Of a stretch of 10,452 nucleotides of DNA, positions 1-7,505 are shown piece after piece (position 1 is the first letter of the stretch; each line of letters opens with the position of its first letter). The stretch comes from JBAYJY01 sp041664945 (lineage in GTDB: Bacteria > UBP15 > UBA6099): positions 1 through 10,452 of the forward strand of contig JBAYJY010000164.1 of assembly GCA_041664945.1 (NCBI GenBank), in the 5' to 3' direction. A model generated the notes under the pieces. It was not told the DNA's origin. It was given only the letters and a program-made list of their open reading frames with translations, and did no database searches. A program made the translations under genes and the position numbers.

Positions 1-3000
1 CGACGGTCTGTGTGTCGAATGGCGGAGTGTGGTATTGCCCGGTGCCGGTGGCGGATACGACGCTCGGCATACAGGTGACGAAAGACGGATATGTAGCGGA
101 TGCGACATCGTTCCTCTTTAGCTCGGACCGAACGGCGGCGACCGACGGCCAGATATCAGCGACGACAGGGGCTGTTAAGACGGCGTTCAAAATCACTTCT
201 ATTATGTCCGACGGCAATGTTGATATCACGCTAACGGCGACGGGAGTAGTGACAGGCGACGCGCAGGGAACAACATGCACGCTGAACGCCGGCGCCTGGT
301 ATTGTCCGATGCCGGTGGCGAATACGACTCTCGCGATACAGGTTACGAAAGATGGATATGTGCAGGATATTACCTCTTTGAGCTTCAACACGGATCGCGT
401 CGCGAACGCTGATGCGCAGGTGAGCGCAACGACAGGAACCGTGAAAACAGCATACAAGATAACATCAATAATGACGGACGGAAATGTTGACATCACTCTA
501 ACGGCGACCGAAGTGAAAACCGGGGATGCGCAGGGAACGACATGCGCGCTTTATTCCGGCGCATGGTATTGTCCCGTGCCGGTGGCGGATACGACGCTCG
601 CAATACAGGTTACAAAAGACGGCTATGTGCAGGACATTGTTTCGTTGGCTTTCACAGGCGACCGCGCGGCGCAGACCAGCGCGCAGGAAACCGCGACAAA
701 CGGCGGAACCGTCAAAACAGCATATAGAATCACATCGATCCCGACTGATTCCGGAGTGGATATTGTAGCGACTGCGACGGGAGTCAAGGCGGGCGACGCG
801 CAGGGCACGACATGCGTTTCGAACGCCGGCGCGTGGTACTGTCCTGTGCCGGTTGCCGACACAACGCTTGGAATACAGGCAACGCTTGACGGCTATGTAC
901 AGGATGCGACATCGCTGGTGTTCAACACTGACCGAACTGCGGCGACGGACGGCCAGCAGAGCCTGACAACCGGGAGTGTGAAGACGGCGTTTAAAATCAC
1001 TGCGATAACAACTGATGGAAATGTTGCGATAATCAACACAGGCGAGACGGTGAGCGCCGGCAATGCGCAGGCTACTGTCTGCGTGCTGAACGGCGGCGAG
1101 TGGTATTGCCCGGTGCCGGTTGCGGATACGACGCTCGGCATACAGGTGACGAAAGACGGTTATGTGGCGGATGCGACATCGTTCCTCTTTAGCTCGGACC
1201 GCACGGCGGCGACCGACGGCCAGATATCAGCGACGACAGGGGCGGTCAAGACAGCGTTCAAAATCACTTCTATTATGTCCGACGGCAATGTTAATATCAC
1301 GCTTACGGCGACGGGAGTAGTGACCGGCGACGCGCAGGGAACAACGTGCGCGCTGAACGCCGGCGCCTGGTATTGTCCGATGCCGGTGGCGAATACGACG
1401 CTCGCGATACAGGTTACGCTGGACGGATATGTTCAGGATATTACATCATTGAGCTTCAACACTGACCGCGTCGCAAACACGGATGCGCAGGTGAGCGCAA
1501 CGACAGGAACCGTGAAAACGGCATACAAAATATCATCAATAGTATCTGATGGAAACGTTGATATCACAACGACGGCGACAGGAGTGAAGACCGGGGATGC
1601 GCAGGGGACGACCTGCTTATTGTATTCCGGCGCATGGTATTGTCCCGTGCCGGTGGCCGATACGACCCTCGCGATACAGGTCACTAAAGACGGGTACGTG
1701 CAGGACATAACATCGCTGGCATTCACAGGCGACCGCGCGGCGCAGACCAGCGCGCAGGAAACTGCGACGGCCGGCGCTGTGAAAACAGCATACATGATTG
1801 CATCTATAATGACAGACGGCAATGTGGACATTACGGCGACTGCTACGGGCGTGAAGACCGGAAACGCGCAGGGCACGGTCTGCGTTTCAAACGCCGGAGC
1901 GTGGTACTGCCCGGCGCCGCTTGCCGACACAACGCTCGCCATACAGGTGACTCTTGACGGGTATGTGCAGGATGTGACATCGCTGGCATTCAACACTGAC
2001 CGGACTGCGGTGACGGACGGCCAGCAAAGCGCGAAGACCGGAGCTGTGAAGACAGCATATAAAATCACGTCTATACCGGATGAACTTACTCCTGCGACGG
2101 AACTGATCAACACCGGCGAAACCGTTAGCGCTGGCGACGCGCACGCGACAGTCTGCGTATTCAACGTTAACGCATGGTATTGTCCCGTGCCGGTCGCAAG
2201 CGCAAACCTTGGGGTATATGTTGCCAATAATGGATACATATCAGATCAAACGTCATTGGTTTTTACTTCGGACCGGGCAGCTCAGACAGATTCTCAGGTT
2301 GCGGCTACGACGGGCGGAATAAAGTACGCTTTCAAAATTTCAGCGGATGACGAATTGGGCAGCGCTGTAACTTTGACTGATTTGAATTCCGCTTTGACGG
2401 GCGCGAACCTAACGGTTATTTCCACGAAAAGCATGTCAGGATTATTATATGTCGCCGGCACGACAACAGGGGTCGGCGATTTTACATTGAGCCGAACCGG
2501 TTTTGTAAACAGCACAACAACCGCCGGCACATATCAATATGTAAATACGGCTCAGCAAGCCATAGCATACACCGGCGCTCTAGCTCTGAAATACGGGCTA
2601 AAGGTCACCGTTTATGACGAAACCGGAAGGCCGGCTTCGTACTGCACTGCGACGCACAACAATCTGCCGCCGAAATTCGCGGATCAGGGCCCGAACAATA
2701 ATATCTATTATTTCGACACGGTTGGCGCCGCGAATCTTAAAATAATCAAAGCCGGTTTTCAGACAATCGGCATTATTCCGACAACTAATCTCGTGACGCC
2801 GGGCGGCGGCGCGGTCGCGCAAACCGTCATCGAACTTACAGGCAGAACGAGCGGCGATATCGGCACTGTCTTAGGCGGCCAGACCAAAATCGCGAACGGC
2901 ATTAAGTTCGCGACAAATGTTTTGGTCAAGGTGGCTCACGAAGGCGATCCCACCGGCCTCACGGGACTCGGCAACCTGACGAATTTCTTCTTCGAGGACG

Positions 3001-5783
3001 CTGTCGGCTCTCGCGTGACGCCTACCATGTTCATTGAAGTCGATCCGTCGAATCAGCCCGGCGCCTATCAATTCAAAGTGCCGACAACGGCGGCTGTCCT
3101 GAAGATCAAGGATGTCGATTTCGACAGCGACCCATACGTGGATTTCGATGAGTCCGCGCCTGTCAATCTGGTCGGTCTGACTGATACGACTCTGACTGAT
3201 TACGGAACTTCGACGCTTAATTTCGCGGTCGATCATATCGCTCTGTCGGCAAACAGCCAATTCGCCGCCGGCGCAAATGATGTAGTTACGATCACTCTGT
3301 TCAATAACGACGGCGCGACGATGACAACCGGCATCCACGCAAACACGGAAGTGGAAGTCGAACTCGCCGGCGGTTCGGTAACTCCGCCTACCCAAAAAGA
3401 TTATTCAGGCGCTTCGTTGACCGCGAATTCTTTCAGAACTTCAGGCGGCTCAAAGTTTATTAAAGGCGGGCTCACAGCCGGTTCGGCGACTGTAACCGTG
3501 ACTGACAATGTCATCACCGGCGACACGAACAAACTGCTTTTATCGGTGGCCGGCACAAGCGGGATCTGGCCGCAGAAAGCCGCTTCAAACACTGTCGACC
3601 TGCCTATCAAAGTAGTTACAGCCGCGCCATCGAAAATTATTGTCATCAATCCTTCGGACCTCTCAACCGACGCGACAGCCACTGTTGTCCTGCAGGTTCA
3701 GGACGCACGCGGAAACGTTGTCGCGACAGACACGATATTTCGAGTCACCGTTTCAGGCTCCGCGAGAATAACAGGTTCCACGCCTGCCGGCCAAATCATT
3801 CTCCAGTCAGCGGTTAATGATGTGAGAGTTATGGCCGCTAACGGCATTGTCACTCTCAGCGTAAAAGATTCAGTCGCCGAAACAGTGGACATAAATGTGT
3901 TCGATGATGTTATGTTCTACGGCTTGAACGATGACTCCACGCAGAACGTGGTCTTCTCCCCGGGCGCCCCGGTTTCAGTTGTGTTTGTCACGCCAGCGCC
4001 AACGACGCAGACGGTGACTCAGGCGATAACAGTCGGGGTTCAGATCCGCGATGCGGGCGGCAATGTCGTAACAACAAGCTCCGAGGCGTTCACCGTTAAG
4101 GCCCTCGGATCGCCGACTCCATCTCTTTCGACCGCCATGTTCACATCGATAACTGCGCCGGCGACTATTGTTTCAGGCGTGAACACCAACACCGTGGCCG
4201 TGCGCGCCGCGAACGGCGTCGTAAGCCTTTCGCTAACAGACAACACCGCCGAGACCGTGATTCTTTCGATCGAAGGAACGACGCTCAATGCATCGTCGCA
4301 GACGAGCGTCAGCTTCACTTCCGGCGCCGTCAATAAGCTCGTTATAAAATACAATCCGGCGGACTTGACGCTCATTGCAGGCGGCGCGCCAACGGGATAT
4401 ATCGTTCAAGTGCAGGACGCGCAAGGAAACCCGATAACATTAGCAGCCGACCTCACTGTTAACCTCACGACATCACAGACAACCACGGGCAAGTTCTACG
4501 CAACTTCAGCGGGAACTACACCGGTGACTTCAATAACAGTCGCGACCGGGGCCAACAGCAATTATTTTTATTACAGAGATACAAAGGCGACGACTTCATT
4601 GACCGGGCAGACACACCTCACAACATCCGGAACAGGAGTCTTTTCTGACGGCATCGACATTAATGTCAATCCGGCGACTCCGGTCACAGGCTACACAGTA
4701 GTTACCGCTTCGTCCACGGAACCGGAACAGCCCACCGGAGTCAAAAACCGGCAGACTGTTTCAATCAACGATTCCGACGGACTCCGGACGCTCGTTCTTG
4801 TCGATTATCCATATACAAGCGCCGCATCGCAGATTGACCGGATTGTCGCCGATGGATTCACTCGCGGCATTATAAGAATCGAAGCGAAGGACAAATACGG
4901 CAACGCAATATCCGGCAAACAGGTGTCGTTCATCACAACCATGGGCGGCGTGACAAAATCAGGACTCATTAATCCTGCCGCCGACATGACGGATACCGAC
5001 GGGAAAGCGCGCTTCGAGATCACGTCAACGGAAATAGGAGATGTAATAGTAACAGTAAGGATAACTGACGGAAGCGTCATTACATACGGCGAAATGTTCA
5101 CTGTGCGGTTCAAGCCGGATGACCGTACGCCGCCTGAGATCACCCGCTATTCGAGCGATAAAACGGCGATACTCGACGGCGACTACATCGCCGCCGCCGG
5201 TCCGATACGCATTCACGTGTCGATAACAGATCCGGGTTTGAATCCGTCGGGCGTCGACCTCAGTTCGATTCAGGTAAGCGTTAAGAACACCGCCACGAAT
5301 CAAACTTACAGCGGAACAACGCCTTCCCTGACTGGTTGCGTCGTTGAGTCAAACTGTTTGATCGAGTGGAACCCGCCGACATCATTGCCGGCCGGACCGT
5401 ATGAAGTTTCGCTGTCCGTGTCGGACCGGAACGCGAACATCCAGACGAAGAAATGGAGCGTGGCGGTCGAAGGCGGCACGGTATTGAGGAACGTCATGGC
5501 AGGGCCGGGAGTTTTCGATCCGCGAAACGGCGGATCGATGCAGATCGGATTCCAGTCCCCGCAGGACGGCGCGATAGTGAGGCTTGAGATATTTGACCGC
5601 TCCGGCCAAATTATCAACACGCAGATAATGACGGCGCAGGCTGGATACAACGCATTCGACTGGAACGGGCGCGAAAGTTCCGGCGACATTCCCGGCAACG
5701 GAATCTATGTTTTCAGAATCACCGCCTCAATCGGCGGGCAGTCGGTTTCTCAAAAAGGTAAATTCGCAATATTTAAAAGATAA
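1..5783 (+). CDS. Giant secreted repeat/Ig-like surface protein, FlgD-like C-terminus (5' partial)
   Basis: The reading frame is open from the left edge (first full codon at 3), and the residues before the first GTG (position 12) already match a repeat-unit end (TVCVSN), so the true start lies upstream. About 1926 residues are visible. Counting residues from that GTG: eight near-regular units of about 89 aa (7-721) resemble carboxypeptidase-regulatory/PEGA-like beta-sandwiches (WYCPVPVADTTL, then IQVTKDGYVQD). A divergent ninth and degenerate tenth and eleventh copies follow (about 722-1056). Then come Ig-like domains (about 1073-1197, 1200-1300, 1320-1437, 1439-1556) with motifs such as VQVQDARGNVV, a Big_1-like domain (about 1618-1685, IEAKDKYGNAISGKQVSF), a further beta-sandwich from TPPEITRY (about 1707), and a FlgD-like domain (about 1824-1923). 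No catalytic motif is visible. A stalk or adhesin exported to the cell surface is the best inference; ligand and function are unknown. It probably shares an mRNA with the PorV-like gene 25 bp downstream. Frame and domain types are secure; function is not. Confidence 0.9.
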   Translation, partial: TVCVSNGGVWYCPVPVADTTLGIQVTKDGYVADATSFLFSSDRTAATDGQISATTGAVKTAFKITSIMSDGNVDITLTATGVVTGDAQGTTCTLNAGAWYCPMPVANTTLAIQVTKDGYVQDITSLSFNTDRVANADAQVSATTGTVKTAYKITSIMTDGNVDITLTATEVKTGDAQGTTCALYSGAWYCPVPVADTTLAIQVTKDGYVQDIVSLAFTGDRAAQTSAQETATNGGTVKTAYRITSIPTDSGVDIVATATGVKAGDAQGTTCVSNAGAWYCPVPVADTTLGIQATLDGYVQDATSLVFNTDRTAATDGQQSLTTGSVKTAFKITAITTDGNVAIINTGETVSAGNAQATVCVLNGGEWYCPVPVADTTLGIQVTKDGYVADATSFLFSSDRTAATDGQISATTGAVKTAFKITSIMSDGNVNITLTATGVVTGDAQGTTCALNAGAWYCPMPVANTTLAIQVTLDGYVQDITSLSFNTDRVANTDAQVSATTGTVKTAYKISSIVSDGNVDITTTATGVKTGDAQGTTCLLYSGAWYCPVPVADTTLAIQVTKDGYVQDITSLAFTGDRAAQTSAQETATAGAVKTAYMIASIMTDGNVDITATATGVKTGNAQGTVCVSNAGAWYCPAPLADTTLAIQVTLDGYVQDVTSLAFNTDRTAVTDGQQSAKTGAVKTAYKITSIPDELTPATELINTGETVSAGDAHATVCVFNVNAWYCPVPVASANLGVYVANNGYISDQTSLVFTSDRAAQTDSQVAATTGGIKYAFKISADDELGSAVTLTDLNSALTGANLTVISTKSMSGLLYVAGTTTGVGDFTLSRTGFVNSTTTAGTYQYVNTAQQAIAYTGALALKYGLKVTVYDETGRPASYCTATHNNLPPKFADQGPNNNIYYFDTVGAANLKIIKAGFQTIGIIPTTNLVTPGGGAVAQTVIELTGRTSGDIGTVLGGQTKIANGIKFATNVLVKVAHEGDPTGLTGLGNLTNFFFEDAVGSRVTPTMFIEVDPSNQPGAYQFKVPTTAAVLKIKDVDFDSDPYVDFDESAPVNLVGLTDTTLTDYGTSTLNFAVDHIALSANSQFAAGANDVVTITLFNNDGATMTTGIHANTEVEVELAGGSVTPPTQKDYSGASLTANSFRTSGGSKFIKGGLTAGSATVTVTDNVITGDTNKLLLSVAGTSGIWPQKAASNTVDLPIKVVTAAPSKIIVINPSDLSTDATATVVLQVQDARGNVVATDTIFRVTVSGSARITGSTPAGQIILQSAVNDVRVMAANGIVTLSVKDSVAETVDINVFDDVMFYGLNDDSTQNVVFSPGAPVSVVFVTPAPTTQTVTQAITVGVQIRDAGGNVVTTSSEAFTVKALGSPTPSLSTAMFTSITAPATIVSGVNTNTVAVRAANGVVSLSLTDNTAETVILSIEGTTLNASSQTSVSFTSGAVNKLVIKYNPADLTLIAGGAPTGYIVQVQDAQGNPITLAADLTVNLTTSQTTTGKFYATSAGTTPVTSITVATGANSNYFYYRDTKATTSLTGQTHLTTSGTGVFSDGIDINVNPATPVTGYTVVTASSTEPEQPTGVKNRQTVSINDSDGLRTLVLVDYPYTSAASQIDRIVADGFTRGIIRIEAKDKYGNAISGKQVSFITTMGGVTKSGLINPAADMTDTDGKARFEITSTEIGDVIVTVRITDGSVITYGEMFTVRFKPDDRTPPEITRYSSDKTAILDGDYIAAAGPIRIHVSITDPGLNPSGVDLSSIQVSVKNTATNQTYSGTTPSLTGCVVESNCLIEWNPPTSLPAGPYEVSLSVSDRNANIQTKKWSVAVEGGTVLRNVMAGPGVFDPRNGGSMQIGFQSPQDGAIVRLEIFDRSGQIINTQIMTAQAGYNAFDWNGRESSGDIPGNGIYVFRITASIGGQSVSQKGKFAIFKR
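30..1100 (+). repeat. Higher-order repeat copy 1 (four-unit block, 1071 bp)
   Basis: Four distinguishable unit types occur in fixed order. Type 1 has YVADATSFLFSSDR, type 2 has PMPVANTTL and RVAN, type 3 has TGDRAAQTSAQETAT, and type 4 has INTGETVSAG. The same order recurs exactly in the next block, so the whole block was duplicated rather than single units. The short stretch before position 30 resembles the end of a type 4 unit, suggesting another block upstream. Confidence 0.9.
1101..2174 (+). repeat. Higher-order repeat copy 2 (four-unit block, 1074 bp)
   Basis: This block repeats types 1-4 of copy 1 in order. Its first unit (1101-1367) differs from the unit at 30-296 at 12 of 267 positions by hand count; ten changes are synonymous and two change a residue (Asp to Asn, Thr to Ala). 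Its second unit is clearly more diverged from its partner. Its fourth unit has two extra residues (in the DELTPATEL stretch) and begins WYCPAPLAD. Confidence 0.9.
2175..3200 (+). repeat. Degenerate trailing repeat copies
   Basis: Unit nine (2175-2444, 90 aa) still begins WYCPVPV but loses its terminal Cys. A tenth copy (about 2445-2705) keeps the phase: LYVAGTTTGVGDFTL then RTGFV aligns with WYCPVPVADTTL then DGYV, and LKYGLKVTVYDETGRP aligns with the VKTAFKITSI region. Weaker copies begin near 2706 (IYYFDTVGAANLKIIKAGF) and 3060 (GAYQFKVPTTAAVLKI). The spacing of about 87-90 aa for copies nine and ten supports common descent. Boundaries beyond 2700 are approximate. Confidence 0.65.
5481..5780 (+). 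other. C-terminal FlgD-like Ig domain (possible outer-membrane sorting signal)
   Basis: The last 100 residues of the giant protein show the hallmarks of the FlgD Ig-like family seen at the C-terminus of many secreted proteins. GVFDPRNGG is followed by a strand with VRLEIFDRSGQII, then GYNAFDWNGRESSGD, then GNGIYVFRITA, ending KGKFAIFKR. In type IX secretion cargo, comparable C-terminal domains direct export and surface attachment. That this one does so here is inference from likeness and from the PorV-like neighbour. Confidence 0.8.
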
Positions 5784-5794
5784 CTACTACTTAT

Positions 5795-5811
5795 AGGGGC
5801 TAAAGAAATTG
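5795..5811 (+). promoter_or_regulatory. RBS and TTG start of the PorV-like gene
   Basis: AGGGG at 5795-5799 lies nine bases before a TTG codon at 5809-5811. The TTG is followed directly by a good signal peptide (MKRKLLHCTKAALIAAALLA). The first in-frame ATG is Met47, inside the conserved barrel motif, so the TTG start is strongly preferred. Confidence 0.8.
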
Positions 5812-7227
5812 AAGAGAAAACTCTTACACTGCACGAAGGCGGCGCTGATAGCAGCCGCCTTGTTGGCGTTCCTGCCGGCGGCGGCTTTCACATCATCGCT
5901 CAGGACCGACTTTTTCAGCGAGGGCATTTCGGCCCGCTCCTCGGGCATGGGCAACGCCTTCATCGGCGTCGCCGACGACATCAGCTCTCTGTACTGGAAC
6001 CCCGCAGGGCTTGCGTTGCTTCAAGGCAACACATTCGCCACCACGCGGACGACTCAGGACCTGTTCGAGTTGACGACTCAGACGCTCAGTTACGCCATGC
6101 CCGCATGGCGCGGCGCGGCCGGCTTCCATGTTGTCTATTCGTCTTATGGCGAGGGCGTGGCCTGCAGCGGTGATCCGCGCACGGACTGTAACCCTATTCT
6201 TGTCGGCGAGGATGACACCGCGTTCTCTTTCTCTTATGGCCGTAAGTGGAGCAAGAACCTTCTGCTCGGCGCGTCGGTGAAAAGCGTCACTCAGAAGATC
6301 ACGCCTGCCGGCTCTTTGTCAGGCATGGGGATTGATATAGGCGCGCTGATGGATGTCAGCGAAAATATTCGCGCCGGCCTCGTTCTCCAGAACGTCGGCA
6401 ACCTTAGCCTCGGCGTCGACAATGTGCCTATGAACGTGCGGCTCGGCGCTTCATACAAAGCTCCGCGTTACAAGAATCTGCTGCTCGCATTTTCCTATGA
6501 GTCCGCGTTTCAGAACGAATCCACGTTCAACATCGGCGCGGAGTACGCGCTGTCCGAAAATCTGCTGGCGCGGATCGGAAGCGCAGGCGGCAATTTCACC
6601 GCAGGGCTCGGCGTAAGGTTCGAAAACCTGCAACTCGACTATGCGTTCAATAGAAACGAGACTCTGGGCGACCAGTCGCGGCTGACTCTCGGATATTATG
6701 TAGCACAAAAACAACCTAAACCCAAGGTGAAGGTTGAAGAGAAAAAGCCCGAGGAGCCAAAGACGGAAAAATTGCCGGAGAGAGGCAAACGGCCGACCAA
6801 GGTCGAACCTGCCGAACCAGCTAAGGCTGAAACCAAGGCTGAAACGCCGGCGGAAGAAAAGCCGGCCGGCAGGGCAAAAAGAGCCGAGGCAAAGGCGGAG
6901 CCGGCGGCGAAGGAAGCTCCTGCGGAGAAACCTGCTGTGGAAAAGAAAGACGAAACCGTCAGCGCCTCACGCTCGATTTCGGAAACGACTCAACCTGAAA
7001 GCAAAGCCGCTGCCGCGAGAAAACAGGCCGCCGCAAAAGTGGAGCCGGCAACCGGTATGTCCGCTGAAGGCGCGGGCGCGGTAGCGAGCGGCAGGAAAAC
7101 TGATCTGCCAACGCTGGAAGACTTGCTCGGCGCCGCTGCCGCTCCGGAGCCGGAACCGGCCACGCCGACCGTTAGACTTAAACCCTCGACTATCGGCGAG
7201 GGAGCTTACCAGCTTTCTGAAGAATAA
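5809..7227 (+). CDS. PorV/PorQ-family outer-membrane beta-barrel protein with charged C-terminal tail
   Basis: 472 aa. Residues 1-26 form a signal peptide (basic start, Ala/Leu-rich core, likely cleavage after AAA). Residues 41-69 hold the family hallmark: SSGMGNAFIGVADD then LYWNPAGLA. Alternating amphipathic strands run to about residue 299 (RLTLGYYVA), fitting a FadL-like barrel in the outer membrane; a loop Cys pair (119, 127) may form a disulfide. Known PorV carries C-terminal-domain cargo out of the type IX secretion channel; PorQ relatives bind the cell surface. Residues 300-472 are an unusual tail rich in Lys, Glu, Ala and Pro, ending in PTLEDLLGAAAAPEPEPATP and a short acidic end; it is probably disordered and could reach periplasm or peptidoglycan. 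The gene sits 25 bp after the giant FlgD-like protein, suggesting a cargo/partner pair. The family call is firm; a transport role is inference. Confidence 0.88.
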   Translation: MKRKLLHCTKAALIAAALLAFLPAAAFTSSLRTDFFSEGISARSSGMGNAFIGVADDISSLYWNPAGLALLQGNTFATTRTTQDLFELTTQTLSYAMPAWRGAAGFHVVYSSYGEGVACSGDPRTDCNPILVGEDDTAFSFSYGRKWSKNLLLGASVKSVTQKITPAGSLSGMGIDIGALMDVSENIRAGLVLQNVGNLSLGVDNVPMNVRLGASYKAPRYKNLLLAFSYESAFQNESTFNIGAEYALSENLLARIGSAGGNFTAGLGVRFENLQLDYAFNRNETLGDQSRLTLGYYVAQKQPKPKVKVEEKKPEEPKTEKLPERGKRPTKVEPAEPAKAETKAETPAEEKPAGRAKRAEAKAEPAAKEAPAEKPAVEKKDETVSASRSISETTQPESKAAAARKQAAAKVEPATGMSAEGAGAVASGRKTDLPTLEDLLGAAAAPEPEPATPTVRLKPSTIGEGAYQLSEE

Positions 7228-7263
7228 TTCGGTACCGGCGACGCCGGACAAAATATGAAATGC

Positions 7264-7299
7264 AAAAGCCCCGCGCCCAAAAGCGCGGGGCTTTTTTTT
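7264..7299 (+). terminator. Rho-independent terminator after the PorV-like gene
   Basis: GCCCCGCGC (7268-7276) pairs perfectly with GCGCGGGGC (7283-7291) around a six-base loop (CCAAAA). A run of eight T (7292-7299) follows, and four A before the stem extend the pairing. It begins 36 bp after the stop codon. The four A on the left could give weaker termination on the other strand. Confidence 0.96.
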
Positions 7300-7312
7300 A
7301 TGAGCGTGGATT

Positions 7313-7402
7313 GCGTCATTGCGATGAAGCCGAAGGCTGACGCGGCAATCCCGATCTCAATTATTATCTACGTGTCCGAGCGCCCTTCGCTCGCAATGAC
7401 GC
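7313..7402. repeat. Palindromic intergenic element, probable dispersed repeat
   Basis: The perfect 12-bp ends GCGTCATTGCGA (7313-7324) and TCGCAATGACGC (7391-7402) are inverted copies 90 bp apart, outer edge to outer edge. Inside are two further hairpins: AGCC GAA GGCT (7328-7338) and CGAGCG CCCTT CGCTCG (7377-7393). The sequence also holds GGCAATCCCGATCTC. From memory, elements built on GTCATTGCGA...GGCAATC are scattered in intergenic regions of many bacterial genomes. No coding capacity. Whether it recurs in this genome cannot be seen from one copy. Confidence 0.7.
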
Positions 7403-7475
7403 TTTTGCGGATTATCCATATCTAATGAAATAATCGAGTTAGCGATGCATGATTGCAGTCTTTACTTTTGCAAAC

Positions 7476-7505
7476 CCGGATTCGTAAATAGGACGCCGAA
7501 TCCGG
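7476..7505. repeat. 9-bp perfect inverted repeat
   Basis: CCGGATTCG (7476-7484) and CGAATCCGG (7497-7505) are exact inverted copies around a 12-base spacer. No T-run follows on either strand, so it is not a standard terminator. It could be an RNA stem, an operator or a remnant of a mobile element. Confidence 0.5.

Larger units (their letters stand above)
30..2174 (+). repeat. Tandem array of eight ~267-bp coding repeats
   Basis: Units start at the TGG of each WYC motif at 30, 297, 564, 834, 1101, 1368, 1635 and 1902. Six are 267 bp, the third is 270 bp (one extra codon, NGG) and the eighth is 273 bp. All length changes are multiples of three and the frame stays open. Every unit carries WYCP near its start, DGYV about 17 residues later, a central VKTA(F/Y) and a TVC/TTC near its end. 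Each thus has two Cys: one in T-(T/V)-C and one in the following WYC, nine residues apart, positioned to form a disulfide hairpin. The beta-sandwich assignment comes from pattern likeness, not a profile search. Confidence 0.93.

Noticed and set aside
30..2174. CRISPR array
   Set aside because: The repeats are 267 bp, in frame, contiguous without spacers and vary mostly at silent sites, so they are protein-coding tandem repeats.
1433..2239. 268-residue open frame on the - strand inside the repeat array
   Set aside because: It is antisense to the well-supported repeat protein and is open only because the repeated codons lack stops in that frame; it has no start context and its own repeats mirror the sense repeats.
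2871..3395. 174-residue - strand open frame opposite the giant gene
   Set aside because: Its composition is rich in Arg/Cys/His with no domain pattern, and the + strand frame has clear Ig-like motifs here.
6734..7084. 116-residue Arg/Lys-rich frame overlapping the PorV-like tail
   Set aside because: It is the shifted reading of the Lys/Glu/Ala/Pro-rich tail; the main frame has a terminator-linked end and continuous structure.
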